Program-made: the position numbers and the translations under genes
Source of the DNA: an uncultured Nocardiaceae bacterium
Lineage (GTDB): Bacteria; Actinomycetota; Actinomycetes; Mycobacteriales; Mycobacteriaceae
DNA: 8,072 nucleotides
NCBI GenBank assembly: GCA_936936565.1
Contig: CAKZIX010000182.1
Span: forward strand, 1 to 8,072
Direction of reading: 5' to 3'
Shown: positions 1 through 5,605 of the stretch, one piece after another
Position numbering within the stretch: the first letter of the stretch is position 1
Layout: each line of letters starts with the position of its first letter
The notes under the pieces: model-generated
Databases searched by the model: none
What the model saw: the letters and a program-made list of their open reading frames with translations, nothing else
What the model was told of the DNA's origin: nothing

Positions 1-41
1 CCGCACGACCTCGGGTTATCTCCGATGGACGTTCATCGTTG

Positions 42-99
42 GTGCTTCACGGTGTACTCATGAGTGCTCGTTACCTGTTCTCTAGGTAGTGCTTCACGG
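42..99. repeat. Short direct repeat flanking the ylxR stop codon
   Basis: The 11-mer GTGCTTCACGG occurs at 42-52 and again at 89-99, 47 bp apart. Read on the minus strand it is CCGTGAAGCAC. The 89-99 copy encodes the Val-Lys-His stretch near the C-terminus of YlxR and the other copy lies in the spacer after its stop. A perfect 10-bp palindrome, ACTCATGAGT (56-65), sits between them. This could be a small tandem duplication of the gene end or chance; no function is claimed. Confidence 0.35.
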
Positions 100-310
100 C
101 TGAGACATCCGGTTGCCCGGTGACTCGTAGCGCTCTGCCGAATGCTCGGCGCCGTTCTGCCTTCGCCAGACAATCCAGTTCGGGATGCAGCCACGCGCCC
201 CGGCCGGGTAATCTGCGCCGCGGATCCGGCACGACGACGAGCTCTCGTGCCACGACCCTCAGCAGATCGACGGACAGCGTCCGCTCGCGACAACCGATGC
301 AGGTACGCAT
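71..310 (-). CDS. ylxR: YlxR family RNA-binding protein (DUF448)
   Basis: This 79-residue protein is a YlxR/DUF448 protein, normally encoded between nusA and infB. Family members are small RNA-binding proteins; in some Firmicutes YlxR has been reported to bind RNase P and modulate it. The start of the protein, MRTCIGCRER, is the family's N-terminal CxxC signature (Cys4 and Cys7). The core GRGAWLHPELDCL, around residues 36-48, is the conserved GRGA(W/Y) segment, and an Arg-rich stretch follows. The ATG at 310 is the first in-frame start after the nusA stop: the codons between 383 and 311 include no ATG, GTG or TTG in this frame, so the start is well fixed. The 70-bp gap from nusA is longer than elsewhere in this operon and no strong Shine-Dalgarno sequence is seen. 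The length is normal for the family. Confidence 0.93.
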   Translation of the reverse strand: MRTCIGCRERTLSVDLLRVVARELVVVPDPRRRLPGRGAWLHPELDCLAKAERRRAFGRALRVTGQPDVSAVKHYLENR

Positions 311-380
311 CGGGAACCGCGGCTCGTGCTGAACCTCAGAACACTCTACCGCTGACCCTGCCGGATCACTGCATCGCGGG

Positions 381-1439
381 TCAGCCTCGGTGTGCCTCGC
401 TGCGCGTCCCGCGTTCGGGGCCGCCGCGCCCGGACGTTTCCGGGCCTCGGTCGGGGGCTGCGTCGCTGCGGATGTCGATGCGCCATCCCGTGAGCCGCGC
501 CGCGAGGCGTGCATTCTGTCCTTCCTTGCCGATGGCCAGCGAGAGCTGGAAGTCCGGCACGATCACCCGGGCCGCGCGGTTCTCGGCGTCGACCACCGTC
601 ACCGACACAACCTTCGACGGCGAGAGTGCATTCCCGACGAACTTGGCTGGATCTTCGTCGAAGTCGATGATGTCGATCTTCTCGCCGGCCAGCTCGCTCA
701 TCACGTTGCGCACCCGCTGGCCCATCGGGCCGATACAGGCGCCCTTGGCGTTGAGCCCGGCCACCGTGGACCGCACCGCGATCTTGGAGCGATGCCCGGC
801 CTCGCGCGCGACCGCGACGATCTCGACCGAGCCGTCGGCGATTTCGGGTACCTCGAGCGCGAACAGCCGGCGCACCAGGTTCGGGTGCGTCCGCGACAGC
901 GTGATCTGAGGGCCGCGATGACCCCGCGATACGCCGACCACATACGCCTTGAGCCGCTCACCGTGCTCGTACTGCTCGCCGGGCACCTGTTCGGCCTGCG
1001 GGATGACGGCGTCGGTGCCGGTGGCGTCGCTGCCGATCCGTACGACGATGTTGCCGCGCGCGTTGGCGCGGGTGTCGCGCTGGACGACGCCGCCGACGAT
1101 CTCGCCCTCGTGGGTGGCGAATTCGCCGAAGGTGCGCTCGTGCTCGGCGTCGCGCAACCGCTGGAGGATGACTTGGCGCGCGGTGGTGGCCGCGATGCGC
1201 CCGAACCCCTCCGGCGTGTCGTCCCACTCGGAGATCAGGTTGCCGTCGGCGTCTGTTTCGCGCACGAGCACCCGGACCACACCCGTCTTGCGGTCGACTT
1301 CGATCCGCGCGTTCGGGTGGTGGCCCTCGGTGTGCCGGTAGGCGGTGAGCAGCGCCGATTGAATCGTCTGGATGACGGTCTCGATCGGGATGCCCTTGTC
1401 GGCCTCGATGGCCCGCAGCGCTGCAATGTCGATGTTCAT
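381..1439 (-). CDS. nusA: Transcription termination/antitermination protein NusA
   Basis: NusA binds RNA polymerase near the RNA exit channel and modulates pausing, intrinsic termination and rRNA antitermination. The 352 residues show the usual actinobacterial short form (M. tuberculosis about 347): an N-terminal RNAP-binding domain (about 1-105, beginning MNIDIAALRAIEADKGIPIE), an S1 domain (about 108-182), and two KH domains. KH1 has GPMGQRVRNV at 237-246 and KH2 has AIGKEGQNARLAARLTGW at 302-319. A short Gly/Arg/Glu-rich tail (326-352) replaces the acidic repeats of the enterobacterial protein. The ATG at 1439 overlaps the rimP stop by ATGA, and AAGGGGG (1447-1453 on the complement) lies 7 nt upstream. 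The start is therefore secure and translation is probably coupled to rimP. Everything expected of an intact NusA is present. Confidence 0.98.
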   Translation of the reverse strand: MNIDIAALRAIEADKGIPIETVIQTIQSALLTAYRHTEGHHPNARIEVDRKTGVVRVLVRETDADGNLISEWDDTPEGFGRIAATTARQVILQRLRDAEHERTFGEFATHEGEIVGGVVQRDTRANARGNIVVRIGSDATGTDAVIPQAEQVPGEQYEHGERLKAYVVGVSRGHRGPQITLSRTHPNLVRRLFALEVPEIADGSVEIVAVAREAGHRSKIAVRSTVAGLNAKGACIGPMGQRVRNVMSELAGEKIDIIDFDEDPAKFVGNALSPSKVVSVTVVDAENRAARVIVPDFQLSLAIGKEGQNARLAARLTGWRIDIRSDAAPDRGPETSGRGGPERGTRSEAHRG

Positions 1440-2011
1440 GACGGTGCCCCCTTCGTGTCCTCGGCTGCCTCGATGTCGATGGGTGGTGATCCGGGCACCG
1501 GTCGCCCCCGCGCGACGCCGCCCGCCAATTCGAGCTCGGCCGCGCTGGGCCGCGCGAACTCGACCTGTACGACCGCGTCGGTGATGTCGGCCAGCGCGAC
1601 GGCTTGCACGGCAAGCTTCCCGCGGGTGTTGGTCACCAGGTTCACGGTCCCGTCCGCGACGGCGCCGATGCGCGCCTCGACGGTGGTTTCCCCGACCTGC
1701 GCGCGGACCTTGCGGCCCTGGGCGCGCTGCCAGTGGCGTGCGAGCGTGAGCGGCCGGTCGATGCCCGGCGTGGTCACCTCGAGTGTGTAGGGCACCTCGG
1801 TGAACTCGCCGCTGCTGTCCAGCGATTCCGACAGCTCGCTGCTGAGTTCGGCGATGGCATCGAGGTCGGCGCCGTCGTCGGCGTCGACGAGAATCCGAAC
1901 AACCGATCGTTTGCCCGCAACGTTGACCTGCACGTCTTCGAGGTCGAAACCCCGGCGTGCCACTGGGTCGGCGACCATCTCGCGTACCCGCTGCCTGGAC
2001 GGGAAGGGCAT
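1436..2011 (-). CDS. rimP: Ribosome maturation factor RimP
   Basis: RimP assists late assembly of the 30S subunit. The product (191 residues from the ATG at 2011) starts MPFPSRQRVREMV and contains the RimP N-terminal alpha/beta domain. This includes RGFDLEDVQV, the SVVRILVDADDG strand-turn and the hallmark YTLEVTTPGIDRPLT segment (about residues 75-89). The C-terminal SH3-like barrel follows (about 95-160), ending VVQVEFARPSAAELELA as in mycobacterial RimP. The start at 2011 is chosen because family alignment begins at this Met and AGGAG lies 11 nt upstream (2023-2027 on the complement). An in-frame ATG at 2059 would add 16 hydrophilic residues with no visible ribosome binding site, and a TTG at 2062 is less likely still. 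Its TGA overlaps the nusA ATG, so rimP heads the rimP-nusA-ylxR operon. Confidence 0.94.
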   Translation of the reverse strand: MPFPSRQRVREMVADPVARRGFDLEDVQVNVAGKRSVVRILVDADDGADLDAIAELSSELSESLDSSGEFTEVPYTLEVTTPGIDRPLTLARHWQRAQGRKVRAQVGETTVEARIGAVADGTVNLVTNTRGKLAVQAVALADITDAVVQVEFARPSAAELELAGGVARGRPVPGSPPIDIEAAEDTKGAPS

Positions 2012-2022
2012 CTCTGTTCGGG

Positions 2023-2027
2023 CTCCT
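2023..2027 (-). promoter_or_regulatory. Shine-Dalgarno sequence deciding the rimP start
   Basis: AGGAG on the minus strand lies 11 nt before the ATG at 2011. The competing upstream ATG at 2059 has no purine-rich site before it. The spacing is somewhat long but acceptable, and it agrees with where RimP homology begins. Confidence 0.5.
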
Positions 2028-2072
2028 GTTTCAGTTGTCGTCTTTTGTTGTTCGATCATCAAGCGTAACGCG

Positions 2073-2079
2073 CATTATG
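2073..2079. promoter_or_regulatory. Candidate divergent -10 element between rimP and the lipoprotein gene
   Basis: CATTATG is the most AT-rich spot in this divergent gap. On the minus strand it gives CATAAT (5 of 6 to TATAAT), which would start rimP transcription near 2066-2068, leaving a leader of about 55 nt that contains the AGGAG site. On the plus strand it gives CATTAT (4 of 6), which would start the lipoprotein mRNA near 2085. No convincing -35 is seen for either direction. The assignment is inference from sequence alone. Confidence 0.35.
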
Positions 2080-2127
2080 GGTGACCTCGCGCAACCTGGC
2101 GTCGAGCGCTGCGGCGAGGCTGGCACG

Positions 2128-2613
2128 ATGGTGGCCGTGCCGATCGACCAACCTCTGCCGCGCCGCGACGTAATGCGGTACGCCGGTGCCGCTTTCGCCG
2201 CTGTCGCGGCCGCCGGGTGCACCGGCGGCAACGAACCGGAGCCACCGAAAATCGACGTGCTGGCGGAGTTTGCCGCGGCCGCGCGGCGCGACGCGCAGCT
2301 GGCCGGCGCACTGGCGATCGGGTTGCCCGATCGACAGGCGGCGCTCGGCATCGTCGCCGCGGAACGCACCGCGCACGCCGAAGCGCTGGAGACCGAGATC
2401 GCCCGCGTCACGCCGCCGACATCGACGACCGGCACGCCGAGCACGACGGCACCGGTGGTCGACGTGCCGCCGTTCGAGGCATTCGTCGCACAGTTGACGA
2501 CGTCGGCGCGCCGCGCGGCGGACACCGCGCGCACGTTGTCGGGATTCCGGGCGGGACTGCTGGGTTCGATCAGCGCAGCCTGCGCGGTGCACGTGGGGGT
2601 GGTGCTGCGATGA
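2128..2613 (+). CDS. Tat-type ferritin-like lipoprotein, Rv2843-like
   Basis: This predicted exported protein has 161 residues and no known function. The N-terminus has a twin-arginine motif (PRRDVMRY, Arg12-Arg13), a short Ala-rich hydrophobic stretch (19-30) and a lipobox-like AAGC with the acceptor cysteine at residue 31. This suggests Tat export and lipid anchoring to the outer face of the membrane. The mature part is helical: about 43-65; 72-91 with an E79-R-T-A-H83 pattern typical of ferritin-like bundles; a Thr/Pro/Ser linker at 96-109; then helices at about 114-136 and 138-160. The position beside rimP and before a DUF4439 gene matches Rv2843 of M. tuberculosis. GAGG (2116-2119) lies 8 nt before the ATG at 2128; GTG codons at 2131 and 2137 are alternatives. 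The lipobox has Ala rather than Leu at -3, so lipidation is likely but not certain. Metal binding is inference only. Confidence 0.8.
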   Translation: MVAVPIDQPLPRRDVMRYAGAAFAAVAAAGCTGGNEPEPPKIDVLAEFAAAARRDAQLAGALAIGLPDRQAALGIVAAERTAHAEALETEIARVTPPTSTTGTPSTTAPVVDVPPFEAFVAQLTTSARRAADTARTLSGFRAGLLGSISAACAVHVGVVLR

Positions 2614-2690
2614 CACCGGCACGCGTACGAGCAATCGACATGGTGAGGGCCGCTCGTGCCGCGGCCGAGCGAAGCGAGGCCCCGGCATGA
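2610..2690 (+). CDS. Possible 26-codon coupling mini-ORF
   Basis: Between the lipoprotein and DUF4439 genes lies an ORF that starts ATG at 2610 inside ATGA (2610-2613), overlapping the upstream stop. It ends TGA at 2688-2690 inside a second ATGA (2687-2690), overlapping the DUF4439 start. The peptide begins MTPARVRAIDMVRAARAAAE and is Ala/Arg-rich, with no match to a family I know. Exact 4-base overlaps at both ends are the classic geometry of translational coupling, so ribosomes may read straight through all three ORFs. It may only relay ribosomes rather than make a useful peptide, or it may be chance: an open frame this short is not rare at this GC content. An inverted repeat CGCTCG/CGAGCG (2651-2656 and 2666-2671) lies inside it. 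Confidence 0.35.
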   Translation: MTPARVRAIDMVRAARAAAERSEAPA

Positions 2691-3121
2691 GCGGTCCCGA
2701 ACAGCAAGCGCTGGTCGATGCGCTGCACGCGGAGTATGCGGCGGTGTTCGCCTACGGCGTGGTGGCGGCGTTCGCCAATCCGGACCGGGCGGGCGCGGTG
2801 GCCACGGACGCCGCGGCGCACCGGGCGCGCCGCGATGCCACGGTGGATGCCCTGACGGCGGCGGCGGTGCCGGCGCCGCCGCCCGCTCCCGGTTACACGG
2901 TGCCGTTTCCGGTGGCCGACCCGGCGTCGGCGGCGCGGCTTGCGGCGCAGGTGGAGGCGGATTGCGCGACGGCGTGGCGTTCGGTGATCGAGCGCGCCGA
3001 GGCCGAGCCGACCCGCCGCACCGCCGTCGATGCGTTGACCGAAACTGCTGTGCGCCTTGCCCATTGGCGACGGATTGCGGGAACGGCACCGTGGACGGTG
3101 CCGTTCCCGGGGACGCCGTGA
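2687..3121 (+). CDS. DUF4439 ferritin-like protein, Rv2844-like
   Basis: This 144-residue, Ala-rich protein matches the actinobacterial DUF4439 (ferritin-like four-helix) family; biochemical function is unknown. Helix 1 contains LVDALHAEYAAVFAYGVVAA (9-28, with Glu16 and Tyr17 conserved in type), helix 2 contains AAAHRARRDATVDAL (42-56, His45), and helix 3 contains RLAAQVEADCATAWRSVIE (84-102). Helix 4 contains AVRLAHWR (121-128, His126). TVPFP occurs twice, at 71-75 and 137-141. There is no signal peptide, so it should be cytosolic, in contrast to the lipoprotein encoded just upstream. The ATG at 2687 has GAGG (2676-2679) 7 nt upstream and overlaps the stop of the mini-ORF. A perfect inverted repeat occupies its last codons. 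Iron or other metal binding is suggested by fold only; a full canonical set of di-iron ligands is not obvious. Confidence 0.85.
   Translation: MSGPEQQALVDALHAEYAAVFAYGVVAAFANPDRAGAVATDAAAHRARRDATVDALTAAAVPAPPPAPGYTVPFPVADPASAARLAAQVEADCATAWRSVIERAEAEPTRRTAVDALTETAVRLAHWRRIAGTAPWTVPFPGTP
3078..3109. terminator. Perfect inverted repeat, probable bidirectional terminator
   Basis: The arms CGGGAACGGCACCGT (3078-3092) and ACGGTGCCGTTCCCG (3095-3109) are perfectly complementary over 15 bp, leaving a nominal 2-nt centre. In RNA this would give a 14-bp stem with a 4-nt loop. It lies 9 bp before the TGA of the DUF4439 gene and 42 bp past the end of the convergent O-methyltransferase gene, so it could stop both transcripts. 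There is no T-run on either side, as is common for actinobacterial terminators. The hairpin is certain as sequence; the terminator role is inferred. Confidence 0.65.
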
Positions 3122-3151
3122 GGCGCGCTCGGGCCGCGGATCGGGAGGTGG

Positions 3152-3805
3152 CTACTCGGTGACGATCGCGATGGCGAAGCCGTCCCAGCCCTTGCTGCCG
3201 TCGGTCTGGATCGCGGTGCCGTCCAGCCGCGGGGACGACGCGATCAGCTCCAGCACCTCGCGGCTGCCCTGTACGGCCGCGTCGCCCTCCGGGTCGGCCA
3301 CGTTGCCGCCCCGAATCACGTTGTCCACCACGATGATCGCGCCCGGGCGCGTCAGCTTCAGCGCCGCCCGCACGTAGTTGGCGTTGTTCACCTTGTCGGC
3401 GTCGACGAAGACGAAGTCGAACGGCTCGGCCGCGTCGGCCTCGACCGTCAGCAGCGTTTCCAGTGCCGGGCCGACGCGCACCTCGACCCGGTCCCCCACC
3501 CCCGCCGCCTCCAGGTTCGCCCGCGCCACCGCCGCATGCTCGGCACTCAACTCCAGCGTGACCACGTGCGCGCCGGAGCGCGCCAGCCACACGGTGCTGT
3601 ACCCGCCGAGGGTGCCGACCTCCAGAATCCGCTTGGCACCGATCGATTTCGCCAGCAGGTAGAGCAACTTGCCCTGCGGCGGCGACACGTCGATCGCCGG
3701 CAATCCCGCCTCGGCGTTGGCCCGCAGTACACCGGTCAGCGCCGCGTCCGCCCCGACGAGGGTCGCAGTGAGGTAGTCGTCGACATCCTTGGCGGAATTC
3801 GTCAT
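3152..3805 (-). CDS. Class I SAM-dependent O-methyltransferase, Rv0187-like
   Basis: This 217-residue protein belongs to the Methyltransf_3 / catechol and caffeoyl-CoA O-methyltransferase-like family, which transfers a methyl group from S-adenosylmethionine to a hydroxyl, usually with a divalent metal. Visible features are the SAM-binding motif I LEVGTLGGYS (61-70), the acidic end of strand 2 in VVTLEL (Glu85), FVFVDADKVNN (131-141, with Asp135, Asp137 and Lys138 as probable metal and catalytic residues), IVVDNVIRGG (158-167, Asp161-Asn162 as further metal ligands) and the C-terminal KGWDGFAIAI. The length is normal. It resembles M. tuberculosis Rv0187, which maps elsewhere in that genome. 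The gene starts 24 bp after the proS stop, so co-transcription is likely. The ribosome binding site is poor: GGAG lies only 2 nt before the ATG. The natural substrate cannot be told. Confidence 0.92.
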   Translation of the reverse strand: MTNSAKDVDDYLTATLVGADAALTGVLRANAEAGLPAIDVSPPQGKLLYLLAKSIGAKRILEVGTLGGYSTVWLARSGAHVVTLELSAEHAAVARANLEAAGVGDRVEVRVGPALETLLTVEADAAEPFDFVFVDADKVNNANYVRAALKLTRPGAIIVVDNVIRGGNVADPEGDAAVQGSREVLELIASSPRLDGTAIQTDGSKGWDGFAIAIVTE

Positions 3806-3829
3806 GACTCCATCATGCCCACGCGGGCG

Positions 3830-5560
3830 TCAGGGCGCCTGCTGCACCGCTGCGACCACCCCGTCGGCGGGCACCTCCACCGACTCGCCGGTGAACCGGT
3901 CGCGGACCTCGGCCTTGCCCTCGGCCCAACTCCGTCCGACCACGACAATCCTTGGCACACCGAGCAATTCGGAGTCCTTGAACTTCACGCCCGGCGAGGC
4001 CTTGCGGTCGTCGAGCAATACGTCCAGGCCGGCGGCGGACAGATCCGCGGCGAGCTTCTCGCCGCCCTCGCGGGAGGCGTCGTCCTTGTTGGCGATCACG
4101 ACGTGCACGTCGAACGGCGCCACCTCGGCCGGCCAGCGCAGGCCCTTGTCGTCGTGTTGCTGCTCGGCGATGACCGCGACCATGCGCGAGATGCCGACGC
4201 CGTAGGAACCCTGGATCAGGCGCACCGGCTTACCGGTTTCGCCGAGCACGTCGACCTCGAAGGCATCGGTGTACTTGTAGCCGAGCTGGAAGATGTGCCC
4301 GATTTCGATCCCGCGCGCCGCGACGAGCGGGCCGGCACCGTCCGGCGACGGGTCGCCATCGCGGACCTCGGCGGCCTCGACGGTGCCGTCCGGAGTGAAA
4401 TCCCGCCCGGCGACCAGGCCGAACACGTGCTTGCCGGGCTCGTTGGCGCCGGTGAGCCACGACGTGCCGGTCACCACGCGCGGGTCGACCAGGTAGCGAT
4501 CGAAACCGGCTGCGCCGGGACCGATGTAACCCTTGTGCAGCGTCGGGTTCTTCGCGAAGTCTTCGTCGGTGAACAGCGCCACCGACGACGGCTCGAAGGA
4601 CGCCTCCAGACGCTTCACGTCGACCTCACGGTCGCCGGGAATGCCGACGCCGACGATTTCGCGCTTGCCGTCGGCGTGTGTGACGGTCACGACGATATTC
4701 TTCAAAGTGTCGGCGGCCGTGAAGGTTCCGTCGGCGTTGGCATTGGCCCAGTCGACCAGCGATGCGATGGTGGGAGTGCCGGGGGTATCGCGCACGACCG
4801 CCGCAGGCCGGCCCTCGATCGGCAGTTCCGGCGGCGCGGGCGTCACCACGGCTTCCACGTTGGCCGCGTACCCGGATTCCACGCAGCGCACGTAGGTGTC
4901 CTCGCCGACCGGGCTGTCGGCCAGGAACTCCTCCGACGCACTACCGCCCATCGCGCCCGACGTGGCGGCCACGATCACGTACTTGACGCCGAGGCGATCG
5001 AAGATGCGCTGGTAGGCCTCGCGGTGCGCGTGGTAGCTGTTCTTCAGACCGTCCTCGTCCAGGTCGAACGAGTACGAGTCCTTCATCACGAACTCGCGCC
5101 CGCGCAGGATGCCGGCGCGCGGACGTTCCTCGTCGCGGTACTTGGTCTGGATTTGGTACAGCGAGACCGGTAGATCCTTGTAGGAGTTGAACTCTGCCTT
5201 GACGGTGAGCGCGAACAGTTCCTCGTGCGTCGGGCCGAGCAGGTAGTCCGCGCCCTTGCGGTCCTTGAGCCGGAACAGCGCGTCGCCGTACTCGGTCCAC
5301 CGGTTGGTCTGCTCGTACGGGTCGCGCGGCAGCAACGCCGGCAGCGAAATCTCCTGGGCGCCAATTGCGTTCATCTCTTCGCGGACCACACGCTCCACCT
5401 CGCGCAGCACCCGCAGGCCCAGCGGCAGCCACGAGTACACGCCGGGCGCGATGCGACGCACATAACCGGCGCGCACGAGCAGCTTGTGGCTCGGCACCTC
5501 CGCGTCCGCGGGGTCGTCGCGCAGGGTCCGGACGAACAGCTGGGAGAGGCGTGTAATCAC
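3830..5560 (-). CDS. proS: Prolyl-tRNA synthetase, bacterial type with editing domain
   Basis: ProS charges tRNA-Pro with proline. The 576 residues are typical of the long bacterial form. Motif 1 spans about 46-78, GPTHEE is at 109-114, motif 2 covers RDEERPRAGIL to MKDSYSF (142-165), and motif 3 is GSYGVGISRMVAV (451-463). The editing insertion (INS domain, about 225-380) that hydrolyses Ala-tRNA-Pro lies between motifs 2 and 3. It has the conserved lysine in DTLKNIVV (Lys287, equivalent by alignment from memory to E. coli Lys279) and the GIPGDREVD loop. The anticodon-binding domain follows (about 480-572) with LLDDRKASPGVKFKDSELLG. The start is a GTG at 5560; the protein then begins MITRLSQLFVRTLRDDPADA exactly as in mycobacterial ProS. 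No Shine-Dalgarno is present, but TATGCT lies 8 nt upstream, so the mRNA may be leaderless. Confidence 0.98.
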   Translation of the reverse strand: MITRLSQLFVRTLRDDPADAEVPSHKLLVRAGYVRRIAPGVYSWLPLGLRVLREVERVVREEMNAIGAQEISLPALLPRDPYEQTNRWTEYGDALFRLKDRKGADYLLGPTHEELFALTVKAEFNSYKDLPVSLYQIQTKYRDEERPRAGILRGREFVMKDSYSFDLDEDGLKNSYHAHREAYQRIFDRLGVKYVIVAATSGAMGGSASEEFLADSPVGEDTYVRCVESGYAANVEAVVTPAPPELPIEGRPAAVVRDTPGTPTIASLVDWANANADGTFTAADTLKNIVVTVTHADGKREIVGVGIPGDREVDVKRLEASFEPSSVALFTDEDFAKNPTLHKGYIGPGAAGFDRYLVDPRVVTGTSWLTGANEPGKHVFGLVAGRDFTPDGTVEAAEVRDGDPSPDGAGPLVAARGIEIGHIFQLGYKYTDAFEVDVLGETGKPVRLIQGSYGVGISRMVAVIAEQQHDDKGLRWPAEVAPFDVHVVIANKDDASREGGEKLAADLSAAGLDVLLDDRKASPGVKFKDSELLGVPRIVVVGRSWAEGKAEVRDRFTGESVEVPADGVVAAVQQAP

Positions 5561-5568
5561 GGGTGACC

Positions 5569-5574
5569 AGCATA
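5569..5574 (-). promoter_or_regulatory. Candidate -10 of a leaderless proS promoter
   Basis: TATGCT on the minus strand fits the actinobacterial TANNNT -10 pattern and ends 8 nt before the proS GTG. RNA would then begin at or very near the start codon. This agrees with the lack of a Shine-Dalgarno site. It occupies the position where the -35 of the yaaA promoter would fall. Confidence 0.55.
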
Positions 5575-5591
5575 CGGCGCCACCAGCGCAG

Positions 5592-5597
5592 TACTGT
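5592..5597 (+). promoter_or_regulatory. Candidate -10 of a leaderless yaaA promoter
   Basis: TACTGT fits TANNNT and ends 8 nt before the yaaA GTG at 5606, the same geometry as the proS element on the other strand. Exactly 17 bp (5575-5591) separate the two hexamers, so each lies where the other's -35 would be. The sequence is clear; the promoter role is inferred. Confidence 0.55.
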
Positions 5598-5605
5598 GCT
5601 TGGTC

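Noticed and set aside
1..70. Possible start of infB on the minus strand
   Set aside because: ATG and GTG codons present here soon meet stops, or (GTG near position 6) are not followed by the expected IF2 N-terminal sequence. infB most likely begins outside the window.
390..1790. Long plus-strand open frame (466 codons) antisense to nusA and rimP
   Set aside because: Its translation is Asp/Arg/Gly/Val-rich with no family signature, and nusA and rimP on the other strand are unambiguous. Long antisense frames are expected at this GC content.
2641..2686. GC-rich inverted repeat CGCTCG/CGAGCG before the DUF4439 gene as an attenuator or REP-like element
   Set aside because: The arms are 6 bp with a 9-nt loop, no competing structure or second copy is seen in the window, and the sequence is explained by GC-rich coding bias.
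2031..3590. Minus-strand open frame of 519 codons across the ferritin-like genes
   Set aside because: It has extreme Arg/Pro/Gly composition, covers several better-supported genes and crosses the terminator-like palindrome.
3536..5173. Plus-strand open frame of 545 codons antisense to proS
   Set aside because: It is a mirror frame of proS with His/Arg/Asp-rich composition and no recognisable domain.
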